A stretch of DNA of 64,000 bases from an uncultured Bacteroidales bacterium (GCA_902801425.1 CADCIQ010000026.1:1-64000); one strand, 5' to 3'. Shown: positions 7,424-16,533, numbered from the stretch's first letter. The notes: a model not told the origin generated them from the sequence alone. Translations and numbers: made by a program.

Positions 7424-8725
7424 ATGAAAGTATTAATGTTCGGATGGGAATTCCCTCCAAAGATATACGGTGGACTTGCTGTTGCCTCCTATGGTATCAC
7501 CAAGGGTCTGAGTATTCAGGGCGACATTGAGACTACCTTCTGCATGCCAAAGCCTACGGGCGAAGAGGAGAAGTTCCTCAAGATAGTGAATATGAGTCAG
7601 GTGCCAATCGTTCACCGCGATGTTCAGTACGAGGACATCAAGGATCGTTTCGTTGGGCATACAGTTGATGACTACTATCGTTTCCGCGATCATATCTATG
7701 CAGATTTCAGCTATATGCAGGGACTGGATGATCTCGGTTGCATGGGGTTTGCCGGTGGTTATCCAAGTAACCTGCACGATGAGATAAACAATTTCTCTAT
7801 CATTGCAGGCGTTCTGGCACGCTCAGAGCAGTTTGATATAATTCACGCTCACGACTGGCTCACCTACCCTGCCGGAGTTCATGCCAAGATAGTAAGCGGA
7901 AAGCCACTCTGCATCCACGTTCACGCAACTGATTTCGACCGTTCTCGCGGTAATGTGAACCCAACGGTATATTCCATTGAGAAGAACGGAATGGATAATG
8001 CCGACTGTATCATGTGCGTATCAGAGCTGACACGTCAGACCGTCATCAACCAGTATCATCAGGATCCTCGCAAGTGCGTTGCCATGCACAATGCCGTCTA
8101 TCCTCTCTCACAGGAGTATCTCGACATAGTGCCTCACAAGAATCCAAACGAGAAGATCGTTACGTATCTCGGTCGTATAACCATGCAGAAGGGTCCTGAG
8201 TATTTCATCGAGGCTGCAAAGCTCGTGCTCCAGCGTACCGACAAGATTCGTTTCTGCTTTGCCGGTTCAGGCGATATGATGAATGCGATGATAGAACTTG
8301 CTGCTGCATACGGCATTGCCGACAAGTGTCATTTCCCTGGTTTCCAGAGAGGTAAGCAGGTATATGAGTGCTACAAGAATTCAGATGTATTCGTCATGCC
8401 TTCGGTTTCAGAGCCATTCGGCATCGCACCACTTGAGGCTATGCAATGTGGTTGTCCAAGTATCATTTCAAAGCAGTCGGGTTGCGGTGAGATCCTTACT
8501 AATGTCATAAAGGTTGACTACTGGGATATCCACGCTATGGCGGATGCCATCTATTCTCTCTGCATGAACGAGAGCCTCCACAACTACATTGCCGAGGAAG
8601 GCATCAAGGAGGTAGCCGGAATAACATGGGAGAAAGTAGGACTACGCATTCGCCAATGCTACGACCAACTTCTATACAATGGATGGTTCAATAATGAGGA
8701 ATATCTTGCGAATTTCATAAAATAG
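7424..8725 (+). CDS. Glycogen-synthase-like glycosyltransferase (GT-B fold)
   Basis: The 433-aa protein starts MKVLMFGWEFPPKIYGGLAV, with the G-W-E-(F/Y)-P-P-x-x-x-G-G-L loop shared by starch/glycogen synthases and related GT4/GT5 enzymes. DIIHAHDWLTYPAGV (about 140-155) and EPFGIAPLEAMQCGCPSII (about 328-347, the E-x7-E motif) mark the acceptor and donor sites. In Bacteroidales this gene sits between the GH133 and GH57 glycogen genes and is taken as the glycogen synthase. Donor specificity (ADP- or UDP-glucose) cannot be read from sequence alone. Confidence 0.88.
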   Translation: MKVLMFGWEFPPKIYGGLAVASYGITKGLSIQGDIETTFCMPKPTGEEEKFLKIVNMSQVPIVHRDVQYEDIKDRFVGHTVDDYYRFRDHIYADFSYMQGLDDLGCMGFAGGYPSNLHDEINNFSIIAGVLARSEQFDIIHAHDWLTYPAGVHAKIVSGKPLCIHVHATDFDRSRGNVNPTVYSIEKNGMDNADCIMCVSELTRQTVINQYHQDPRKCVAMHNAVYPLSQEYLDIVPHKNPNEKIVTYLGRITMQKGPEYFIEAAKLVLQRTDKIRFCFAGSGDMMNAMIELAAAYGIADKCHFPGFQRGKQVYECYKNSDVFVMPSVSEPFGIAPLEAMQCGCPSIISKQSGCGEILTNVIKVDYWDIHAMADAIYSLCMNESLHNYIAEEGIKEVAGITWEKVGLRIRQCYDQLLYNGWFNNEEYLANFIK

Positions 8726-8732
8726 CCCACAC

Positions 8733-8873
8733 AGTCCCTCCCAAAGGGAGGGTTCCTCCCCCCTCACCCCCTCAAGGGGGAGTAGATACATTTTCTAATC
8801 AAAAAAATAATAACCAGCCAAACCAATTAAGGATAAATACAATAAAATATCCTTCCCTTTGGGAAGGCTTGGT
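8733..8873. repeat. G+C-rich palindromic repeat (CTCCC/GGGAG family)
   Basis: CCTCCCAAAGGGAGGG and CCCCCTCAAGGGGGAG hairpins follow the GT stop codon, and CCTTCCCTTTGGGAAGG lies just before the next start. Their base composition is unlike the surrounding AT-rich DNA. Related elements occur inside and at the ends of genes at 25.2, 25.9, 32.1 and 46.9 kb. Confidence 0.7.
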
Positions 8874-8895
8874 TAGGCTTAATATTTTTACAACA

Positions 8896-10335
8896 ATGAA
8901 AACAATATGCCTTTACTTTGAGATACACCAGATAACACATCTCAAGCGTTACCGTTTCTTCTTCGACATCGGTACTGATCACTATTACTATGACGACTAT
9001 GCCAACGAGCGTAGTATCACATATATTGCAGAAAACTCATACATGCCGGCTCTCACCGCCATGCATGAAATGATAAAGGAGCATCCGGGCTACTTCAAGG
9101 TTGCCTTCTCCCTCTCAGGTGTTGGTATGGAGCAGCTTGAGCTTCACGCTCCACAGGTGCTCACAAAGCTTCAGGAACTCAACGAGACTGGTCAGGTGGA
9201 GTTCCTTACCGAGCCATATTCTCATGGTCTTGCAGGTCTCATTAATGAGGAGAGTTTCAAGCGTGATATCGAGAAGATGTCAAAGAAGATTGAGGAGTAT
9301 TTCGGCAAGCGTCCAACCGTTGTGCGCAACTCATCGCTCATCTATACCGATGACATCGGCGCACAGGTGGCATCCCTCGGATATAAGGGTATGCTCACGG
9401 AAGGCGCAAAGCATGTACTTGGCTGGAAATCACCACACTACATCTACAATTGCAGTCTTGCTCCTAACCTCAAGCTCCTGCTTCGCGATGTTAATGCTTC
9501 TGATGATATTTCACTCCGCTTCAACAACTCTTCATGGGAGCGTTATCCTCTCTTTGCTGACACATACATCGAAGAGATTGCCAAGTGCCCAGAGTCAGAG
9601 CAGGTTGTGAACATCTTCATGGAACTTACCGCCCTCGGCATAGCTCAGCCTCTTTCAAGCAATATCCTTGAGTTCCTCAAGGCTCTCCCTACCTGTGCTA
9701 AGCATGCAGGACTTGAGTTCGCTACCCCAGGCGAGATTTGCGACAGATTTGAAAGCGTAGGTGCTCTTGAGGTTCCTGAATCACTCTCATGGGTTGACGA
9801 GGAGCGCGACACCTCTACATGGCTCGGAAACCAGATGCAGCGCGAGGCTTTCAACAAGCTCTACTCTGTTGCTGACCGCCTGCTCATTGCCAAGGATCCA
9901 GCTCTTCTTCAGGACTGGGATTATCTTCAGGCATCAAACAACTTCCGTTTCATGACCACGAAGCCAAGCAACTGCAACATTGACCGTGGAATCTATGACG
10001 GACCTTTCGACGCCTTCACCAACTATATGAACATCCTCGGTGACTTCATCAGTCGTGTGCGTGCTCTCTACGGAGGTATCGATAATGATCAGTTGGAGCA
10101 GATGCTCACCACTATCACTAACCTCGGTAAGGAACTTGATGTGAAGGAGAAGGAGATTCAGCGTCTCCAGACAAAGCTATCTAAGCTCGATCCTGACAAT
10201 GCTGGTCGTCAGCCAGAGAAGAAAGCCGCAGCAAAGAAAGCGACGGCAAAGAAGGCTTCTGCCAAGCCAAAAGAGGCTGCCAAGGCTGAAGAAAAGAAAG
10301 ACACTCAGAAATTAGCAGACCCTAAAGCTGAATAA
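8896..10335 (+). CDS. GH57 family glycoside hydrolase with Lys/Ala-rich tail
   Basis: The 479-aa protein begins MKTICLYFEIHQITHLKRYRF, matching GH57 conserved region 1 (H-Q motif). It continues with TGQVEFLTEPYSHGL (region 2) and GMLTEGAKHVLGW at about 166-178 (region 3, with the presumed nucleophile Glu). GH57 enzymes are alpha-amylases, 4-alpha-glucanotransferases or branching enzymes; in this operon a role in glycogen metabolism is likely. The C-terminus adds a coiled-coil-like stretch (about 405-430) and then about 40 residues built almost only of Lys, Ala, Glu and Pro (AAAKKATAKKASAKPKEAAK), like histone H1. A TTG at 8869 in frame lies in repeat DNA, so ATG 8896 is preferred. Confidence 0.9.
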   Translation: MKTICLYFEIHQITHLKRYRFFFDIGTDHYYYDDYANERSITYIAENSYMPALTAMHEMIKEHPGYFKVAFSLSGVGMEQLELHAPQVLTKLQELNETGQVEFLTEPYSHGLAGLINEESFKRDIEKMSKKIEEYFGKRPTVVRNSSLIYTDDIGAQVASLGYKGMLTEGAKHVLGWKSPHYIYNCSLAPNLKLLLRDVNASDDISLRFNNSSWERYPLFADTYIEEIAKCPESEQVVNIFMELTALGIAQPLSSNILEFLKALPTCAKHAGLEFATPGEICDRFESVGALEVPESLSWVDEERDTSTWLGNQMQREAFNKLYSVADRLLIAKDPALLQDWDYLQASNNFRFMTTKPSNCNIDRGIYDGPFDAFTNYMNILGDFISRVRALYGGIDNDQLEQMLTTITNLGKELDVKEKEIQRLQTKLSKLDPDNAGRQPEKKAAAKKATAKKASAKPKEAAKAEEKKDTQKLADPKAE

Positions 10336-10362
10336 CGCACTTACTATACTAACAACACTAAG

Positions 10363-10390
10363 AGGCGCTCCCGAGAGGAAGCGCTTTTTT
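10363..10390 (+). terminator. Glycogen-operon terminator
   Basis: GCGCTCC and GGAAGCGC form a stem with a short loop and one offset base, followed by six T. It lies 28 nt after the GH57 stop codon. Confidence 0.8.
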
Positions 10391-11440
10391 ACTTTGTAAG
10401 CATCCTCAAGTTCGGTTGAAGAGGTTAGAGGGGAGAGGTTGGAGATAAGAGGTTAGAGGTTAGAGATTTGAGTTCACATTCCTTTCATGGGCCTTTGATT
10501 GGAAAACGTGACTTAAATTCTTCACTCTTCGTTCTTCACTTTCTCCGCTCGTGGCCTTTGATAGGAAAACGTAATTTGTATTTTATAATTTTTCATTGTT
10601 CATTTTTCATTTATTTTCCGCTTGCAAAGTTACAACATTTTTCCCGAACGCCACAAAATAACATGAAAAATAATATGATAGTTTCTAAAAATCTGCACTC
10701 CACCTTCGTAACACATTGATACACAGAAATAAATTTTCGGAAGGCATATCATAAATAGACAAAACTACCATAATATCAGATAGTTTTATGACACACCCCC
10801 TATGTCTGCGAATTTTACCCCCAAAATATAAATATATAATATATATTATATATTTATATTTTGAAGTTTTTTTGAAGAGAAGAACTATCATATAGTCCCC
10901 CTATAAACTATCAGATATTATGATAGTTTCTCCATTCTGAGTCTCCTGTTAGGGGGATGATAGTAACATATCTTGAAATATGATATTTTCGTGATTAGTT
11001 ACAAACACGCATTTTTACTTGTTTTTACCACCAAAGAACACACAAACGAAGCAAAATCCCCGTTTTCCCAAGCATTTTCGTGTTCATTTTTGGTTCTTGA
11101 TGATGAGGTGTTTTCAACCCACCCCACCTCTCTTTTGCTTGTTTGAGCACAAAAGTAACATAATATCAGTTATTTTAGATAGGGAGAGGGGGTGTACCAG
11201 ATTCCTTTTCTGAGGTAGATATCCACCCCAAAATCGGCATTCATCCTAGCCTCTCCTTCACCTCCGCTCTTCCTTCGCTACAAGTCCGTTCCAAATCCGT
11301 TGCAAGTCCGTTCCTTAGAATAGGCAAAAATGGGACTTACAAGGGATTTGCAAGGGAGGAAGAAGGGAGTTACAAAATAGTTTTTCGCTTGCTTTTTCAA
11401 GATTTTCTTAGAAACTTTTGGTTATTTCACCAAAATAATG
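10391..11440. repeat. Gene-free accessory-region flank with palindromes and 11-mer repeats
   Basis: No gene is credible. The region holds GAGGTTAGAG-type direct repeats (10427-10470); two copies of a block containing GGCCTTTGATTGGAAAACGT or its variant (10489-10580); two palindromes of the same family, at about 10762-10787 and 10905-10929 (AAACTATCA-N7-TGATAGTTT), with further ACTATCAT words between and beside them; and an 11-bp iterated element of TCCGTTGCAAG type at 11251-11314. The DNA is very AT-rich around 10800-10880. Confidence 0.65.
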
Positions 11441-11512
11441 TAACTTCGCAAACGAGAATTTCCGCCACGCCTATGCTTTTGTATGCGTACCAGGGCGGAA
11501 CTTTTATTTTAT
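11441..11512 (+). ncRNA. Candidate small hairpin RNA convergent with the actin/Hsp70-like gene
   Basis: TAACTTCGC at 11441-11449 resembles the -7 box with one change (TTCG for TTTG). It is followed by a hairpin whose outer arms TTCCGCC (11460-11466) and GGCGGAA (11494-11500) precede CTTTTATTTT. The product would be about 60 nt and consist almost wholly of the hairpin. It could instead be only a terminator for reads entering from the left; the near-match promoter is the reason to suggest an RNA. Confidence 0.35.
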
Positions 11513-11567
11513 ATTGTAAAAATTTATTTCAGTTCATAGCTTCATAATAGTTGAGTCCTATCAGCAA

Positions 11568-12806
11568 TTATTTCCAAGCATCCCAATCATCGTATGCACT
11601 ACCATTGTTTGTAGATTCATTATATATATATTCAGAACTTTTTATTATATTATCAAATATATTTGTTAATGGCTTCATTATAATGTCGTCGTTCTCCGTG
11701 CTAATAGCCAAGCCATATGACGTTGATAGGATAGGACACAATTTTAAGTCTATAATTTCATCAATATCCTTGATGGACTGGACTTTCCATTCTTTGTGGG
11801 TAATCAGTTTACTGTCTTGATAACCACCATAACATTCACGCAAGTTCTTAAATGTACTACCACCACCACAATACACCAAAGGTCTGTTTTTCAGAGCGTC
11901 AAATAATTTATGAATATGAAACACTCTCTGCCTCATGAATTCATGCAAAAGCTTAGTTGTCAAAGATTCACATATTTGATTCACCTCTTTGATATACGCA
12001 TCTCTACGTTCTGGCTTTATTTCAGAAGCATCCAGCACGTTGCCCGCAATTCCACTCTGGTTGTTTTCATTTCTGTCAGTTAAGAAGTTAAGCCCTTTGT
12101 TAACGGAATAGAAGTCATAAATCTGCGGCTTATTGTTCTCAATGGTAAAGAAGGATATATCCGTTGTTCCTCCACCTATATCAATCATTAAACTCATACC
12201 ATCTGAAAGTTTCCCCTGACTTATAAGCGGTCTTAAACAAGCGTAGGCTTCGGGGAAAACCAACAAACCATATTCATCTTTGATTTCTTTTGAATAGGGT
12301 ATTATTTCTGTTAAATTCTCCAATTCCTTCTTAGGGGTAGCAAGGAACTTCTCTTTATCGTTGGCAAAAACTTCCTCAACAAGTCGATATGCAGATACGA
12401 TGATACGTGTTGCAATAGTCTTAGCCACGTTTACATGACTACTATCAGTCGGAACTCCCATCTGTATAGTGAAGTCCTGTCCATACATTTTCTCCAAATC
12501 GAACAGGATATATGCAAGATACCATATAGAGAAATACATGGCATCTATTCGCCGCATTTCTATTTCCGAAGGATAGAATGTACTTTGTTTAAAATAACGT
12601 ATGGTACGACCATCATATCTACAAGGTAAATAGCCATAGGATAATAAATTGTTTTCCCCTATCCCCACAATAGAGGGTAGGGTATAAAACTGACGATGGA
12701 ATGTATCTTCAAACTTCATGAAAGTGTAGCTAAGTTCTACGCCCTCTTTGTTCTCTATACAGACCTTTGTCTGATGTGTTCCAAAGTCAAGTCCTACTGT
12801 AATCAT
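11568..12806 (-). CDS. Actin/Hsp70-superfamily ATPase coupled to a SNF2 helicase
   Basis: The 412-aa protein shows the ASKHA nucleotide-binding signatures: phosphate-1 GLDFGTHQTK (5-14), phosphate-2 MIDIGGGTTDISF (207-219) and the adenosine motif VYCGGGS (311-317). It lacks the substrate-binding C-terminal domain of DnaK and ends with a short acidic, aromatic tail (YDDWDAWK). The start codon lies only 4 nt after the stop of the SNF2 helicase gene, so translation is coupled and the two products probably act together. Plasmid-segregation ParM or a DnaK chaperone are less likely, as there is no adaptor or J-protein gene. Function is unknown; a role in defence against phage or foreign DNA is an inference from the pairing and the location. 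Confidence 0.8.
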   Translation of the reverse strand: MITVGLDFGTHQTKVCIENKEGVELSYTFMKFEDTFHRQFYTLPSIVGIGENNLLSYGYLPCRYDGRTIRYFKQSTFYPSEIEMRRIDAMYFSIWYLAYILFDLEKMYGQDFTIQMGVPTDSSHVNVAKTIATRIIVSAYRLVEEVFANDKEKFLATPKKELENLTEIIPYSKEIKDEYGLLVFPEAYACLRPLISQGKLSDGMSLMIDIGGGTTDISFFTIENNKPQIYDFYSVNKGLNFLTDRNENNQSGIAGNVLDASEIKPERRDAYIKEVNQICESLTTKLLHEFMRQRVFHIHKLFDALKNRPLVYCGGGSTFKNLRECYGGYQDSKLITHKEWKVQSIKDIDEIIDLKLCPILSTSYGLAISTENDDIIMKPLTNIFDNIIKSSEYIYNESTNNGSAYDDWDAWK

Positions 12807-12810
12807 AATT

Positions 12811-15800
12811 TTAGATGATGTTTATTAGGTTTAATGAAACTATACTTTCGACAATCTCAATCTGCGAAGCCTCACGGATTTGAGTTAAGCGGTCTTCCTT
12901 CTCTTTTTCCATTTGCAGAATTCGAGTTTTAGCAAGACGGATTACACCTTGAAGTTGCTGTACCCTTTTATCGTCCACATTATATAGCATCTCTATATCA
13001 GACTCCCAATTACGAATATATCTGCGTTGATTGTCAATAAAAGAAGCATAATATTCATTCGTTTGCTTCTCATTTCTTTGTCTATCGCTCTCCACTTGAA
13101 GCTTTATCTCGGATAAGAGTTTATCTTTCACCTCGTTAATCTCCTCTACGAAATCGTAACGCATATCTTGAAGCATTTCGGTATCTATATCTGTATTGGT
13201 TGCATTGTGTTCTTTACCATCAGTTTGAGAACGCGAAAACACGCGGTTCACCATATCCTCATCCTTTACTATTTTCCTGTCATTCACACTATAAAGCAAA
13301 GGTAGTAATGTTTCCGTATGCTTTGGAACACCAAGCACTTTTCGGGTTACGCTCATCTGATAGACAATCATGTAATATGCAGAACCTTTCTGTAGCATAT
13401 CATCATTAGTCAACGCATAGCAGAATGATGTTTTAGCCTCATCATCATGTTTGCGGAAGTACTCTAAACATGCCAAAATGATAGGATTATAAATATTCAT
13501 AAACAATAGTTTCCTATTGTCGTATGCAACCTGCTGATTGAATGTCATGCGGAGCACCAGTTTGTCTTCTATTTCATGTTTGAACTGTTCGAAAAGACTT
13601 TTGCTTTCTTCACCACATGGTCGATAGCTTGTCAGAAAATTCCTGAGGATGCAAGGTTTACTTAATGGCAACTGCAACTCATATATAGCATCATCAACTT
13701 TCTCAAGTGTGCATGTGGTCAGTTCCTGACGAATAGCAGATTCCAGATAGTTACGAAGTTCAATCTCTGTAACGTATGCGTTATTGTTCTGGATGCGGTT
13801 TATTTCATCCTTGAAATAGGCATCATTGGTAAGAGCGTTATCAAGTCCTTCTTCCAGATGCTTGATGCTTTCCTTCTCGTTGGCAAAAGCGAGTTCTATC
13901 TCAGCAGCTTTTCTCTGCTTTTCTTCATCTGTCAAACGGCTTACATAGAGTTCTTTTCCCAGTTTATTATAAACATCTCGAATGGTAATGCTACCATCTC
14001 GTTCTAATGGTGCATCCATAATAGCTTCCATATCACCGATAGTTCCCCGAAAAATACCGATTCTGTCAAGAAGACGTATGCAAATATCCTCCAGAATTGA
14101 ACCAGCTACAATCATATTGTATATATTAACTGTTGGGGATTTCTGACCGAAACGATCAATACGACCGATACGCTGTTCAACGACCATCGGATTCCATGGC
14201 AAATCGTAATTTACCATGGAATTACAGAACTGCATATCCAAGCCCTCACTACCTACCTCTGAAGAAAGGAGAATTTGAGCATTAGGATTATTCTTGAACT
14301 CATCCAACACTTCAATACGGTTTTCAACCATACCATGAATCATCAATGCGCCAAAACCACGGCTCTTGAAGCGAATCTGGAGATATTTCAGGGTTTTGCG
14401 GAACAAGGCAAAGATGACAATTTTCTTTGTGCCGTGTTTGAAAACCTCATTGATGATTCTCAGCAACTCCTCGAACTTGGCATCTGTGTAATCTGCATAC
14501 TCATCAATTCCTTTGTCAAGACTGACCTCACTATTCAGATAGGCATAAACACTACTGGCTATTTGACGTTTTTTCTGAACCAACCCCAAAGCACCGCCTT
14601 GAGTTAGCACTTCTTCACCCCAATAGTCGGTATAGGAGTTGTCATCTCTATATTCCTCAATGACTCTATCAAACTCGATCTGCTCTTCTTTTGTCAAGAC
14701 AACTTTTCGCATGTGTGGCTTGCGCTCTGCCTGTGACATATCCGTAATAACTTCACGTTTACGAGTACGAGAGAAGATATTGTTCATCATGCTCATTGAT
14801 GAGATGAGGTATTGAAGACGTGCACGGTTTTTGGTGGTGTCCTCACCATTAAGCATTAGAATAATCTCCTGATACATTGCATCGTCAGCAAAAACTTTGC
14901 CAACAGTTGATTGATGTGAGAAAATTTCCACCTTATTAGAGAAGAAACGCGTGATGATTTCCGATTCATTCAGTTTTTTTGCAATAGTTGATAATGCCAC
15001 GTTATGGTTCAAATCGGTCAATGCTTCAACAAACGGACGATTTTCTTGCAACCGGTTATCGAAAATCTGATAGTTGTAATATTTTGTGTTGTCAAGCAGA
15101 TGCAGCAGATTATACAGATTCTCTGTACTAATCATGACTGGTGTGGCAGTCAAAAATACGGCAGCATCTGCATGACTCATAATAATTTCAGCGCCATCGT
15201 ATGTTTCATTATGATTACGCATTCTATGGGCCTCATCGCATAGCACAAGACTGAAGTGAAAGTCGTTAGCAGATAGAAAATCAACGATATTCTTTGGCAT
15301 ATCATCTTCCCCTTTCTTCCCCATATCACCATCCTTATACTTTTTCATGCGAATCTTCTCGTAATTTACGATGGCATGAACTGAAATACGATGATCCTGC
15401 ATTTCAGAAATAAGTTCCTTCTGACTTTCATATATTTTGAATTGCAGTCCAAACTTAAGTGACAACTCATCCTTCCATTTCTGTTGCAGAGATTTTGGGC
15501 ATACAATCAGCACATGGTGTAACTCTCGACGAGCTTTCAACTCCAACATGATATGACCTGCTTCTATCGTCTTACCAAGACCAACTTCATCAGCTACCAA
15601 CAATCTTCTGTTAGGAGAATTGAGAAATTTAAGCAAAGGCTTGAACTGGTAAGGACGGAATAACGTCTTTGAAGCTTTTAGTGAGGAAATGGTACTATTG
15701 TTTGAATTACGAATTTTAAAGGTCGTATTCTTCTTTGAGTATTCGGAATAAGAACCAAAGATTCCACTCATACAACGCTCAAACGGATCTGTAATGTCAC

Positions 15801-15963
15801 AATCAGGCAACAGATTCACCTCTAGTTCATCTGCAACAACGTTTCCCCAGCATACCTTGTAAAATTGGCGACCACCACGTCGAGGTGGCATGACCTCTAT
15901 TATGATGCCATGTCCATTGGATTCTGCTTTAACAACTTTGCTTCCTATTGCAAATTTACTCAT
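12811..15963 (-). CDS. SNF2/RapA-like DEAH-box helicase
   Basis: The 1050-aa protein begins with a small SH3/KOW-like segment (about 1-55, IGSKVVKAESNGHGIIIEV). The SNF2 ATPase core follows: Walker A DEVGLGKT at 125-132, Walker B DEAH at 243-246, TAT at 272-274, and in the second RecA lobe SSEVGSEGLDMQ (about 567-578) and QRIGRIDRFGQ (597-607). The rest is a long alpha-helical region ending in coiled coil (about 940-1040). SNF2 proteins of this type translocate on double-stranded DNA and may remodel bound proteins or polymerase. RapA itself is a housekeeping protein, but the partner ATPase, AT-rich setting and neighbours point to an accessory function. Confidence 0.88.
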   Translation of the reverse strand: MSKFAIGSKVVKAESNGHGIIIEVMPPRRGGRQFYKVCWGNVVADELEVNLLPDCDITDPFERCMSGIFGSYSEYSKKNTTFKIRNSNNSTISSLKASKTLFRPYQFKPLLKFLNSPNRRLLVADEVGLGKTIEAGHIMLELKARRELHHVLIVCPKSLQQKWKDELSLKFGLQFKIYESQKELISEMQDHRISVHAIVNYEKIRMKKYKDGDMGKKGEDDMPKNIVDFLSANDFHFSLVLCDEAHRMRNHNETYDGAEIIMSHADAAVFLTATPVMISTENLYNLLHLLDNTKYYNYQIFDNRLQENRPFVEALTDLNHNVALSTIAKKLNESEIITRFFSNKVEIFSHQSTVGKVFADDAMYQEIILMLNGEDTTKNRARLQYLISSMSMMNNIFSRTRKREVITDMSQAERKPHMRKVVLTKEEQIEFDRVIEEYRDDNSYTDYWGEEVLTQGGALGLVQKKRQIASSVYAYLNSEVSLDKGIDEYADYTDAKFEELLRIINEVFKHGTKKIVIFALFRKTLKYLQIRFKSRGFGALMIHGMVENRIEVLDEFKNNPNAQILLSSEVGSEGLDMQFCNSMVNYDLPWNPMVVEQRIGRIDRFGQKSPTVNIYNMIVAGSILEDICIRLLDRIGIFRGTIGDMEAIMDAPLERDGSITIRDVYNKLGKELYVSRLTDEEKQRKAAEIELAFANEKESIKHLEEGLDNALTNDAYFKDEINRIQNNNAYVTEIELRNYLESAIRQELTTCTLEKVDDAIYELQLPLSKPCILRNFLTSYRPCGEESKSLFEQFKHEIEDKLVLRMTFNQQVAYDNRKLLFMNIYNPIILACLEYFRKHDDEAKTSFCYALTNDDMLQKGSAYYMIVYQMSVTRKVLGVPKHTETLLPLLYSVNDRKIVKDEDMVNRVFSRSQTDGKEHNATNTDIDTEMLQDMRYDFVEEINEVKDKLLSEIKLQVESDRQRNEKQTNEYYASFIDNQRRYIRNWESDIEMLYNVDDKRVQQLQGVIRLAKTRILQMEKEKEDRLTQIREASQIEIVESIVSLNLINII

Positions 15964-15977
15964 AGTAGAAATAGATT

Positions 15978-16049
15978 TTAATGTGACTTCTCTAAAATAA
16001 CATCTATAGTGTGGGCAATATGCGACACAAACATTATAATCAAATTCAT
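15978..16049 (-). CDS. Possible tiny hydrophobic ORF upstream of the SNF2 gene
   Basis: From ATG at 16047-16049 a 23-aa peptide starting MNLIIMFVSHIAHT ends 14 nt before the SNF2 start codon. The same frame stays open upstream to a TAG at 16122-16124, and the extension (rich in Phe, Ile and Trp, with FANDGFFGFVFA) is also hydrophobic but has no ATG, only an ATT. It may be a small membrane protein in the operon, the remnant of a larger one, or chance. I see no homology. Confidence 0.25.
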   Translation of the reverse strand: MNLIIMFVSHIAHTIDVILEKSH

Positions 16050-16267
16050 TGCGAAGACAAATCCAAAGAATCCGTCATTTGCAAAAAAATTGAATATATT
16101 CTCTATGAACCATAAAATAAACTATACAACCTTAGCCTCACAATAGCATTACCTTTTTGCTCCTTATTTGTTTAGGGATATTAGTCATCGTTATAGCAAA
16201 GACATTAAGGTATAATGCTTCTCTGTGGGATGTCTATTTTCATAATCCAGAGACATTAATAATGTCG
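16050..16267 (-). other. Long 5' leader of the SNF2 operon
   Basis: The predicted transcript starts near 16264, leaving about 300 nt before the SNF2 start. Besides the hydrophobic ORF, the leader contains ATG ORFs of 21 codons (from about 16254, MSLDYENRHPTEKHY) and 16 codons (MTNIPKQIRSKK) on the minus strand. None has a visible ribosome-binding site; they may be leader peptides or chance. Confidence 0.3.
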
Positions 16268-16276
16268 GCAAAGATA
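16268..16276 (-). promoter_or_regulatory. Promoter of the SNF2 / actin-like ATPase operon
   Basis: On the minus strand TATCTTTGC is a full -7 match. The following 25-30 bp upstream (on the plus strand ATTATTTCAGTAAACACCAA) are nearly repeated beside the minus-strand promoter at 17476-17484, so the two operons share promoter-proximal DNA. Confidence 0.65.
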
Positions 16277-16521
16277 TAAATTATTTCAGTAAACACCAAA
16301 TTTTTTGATACATATTTATGAGATTTTTATGGGATTTTGATAAAAACATATGCAATCATATACAGATTCTCCATTCATCCTTTACAATCCCTCTGCTCTG
16401 GCCCTACTCCAGCAAAAGAGAAATAACGTTTTCACAATATAATTTCAAAGGAAAATAGTTAAATTTCACATAGATATTAGAAAAAGGCGAGTCAGAATTT
16501 TGTTAATCGCCAGAAAATTTG

Positions 16522-16530
16522 TAATTTTGC
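16522..16530 (+). promoter_or_regulatory. Promoter of candidate RNA A
   Basis: TAATTTTGC preceded by TTTTG about 20 bp upstream gives both Bacteroidetes promoter elements. The whole upstream region is conserved in unit B. Confidence 0.7.
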
Positions 16531-16533
16531 ACT

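Noticed and set aside
11568..12806. ParM-type plasmid segregation ATPase
   Set aside because: No ParR-like gene or centromere-like repeat lies beside it, and the gene is coupled to a SNF2 helicase instead.
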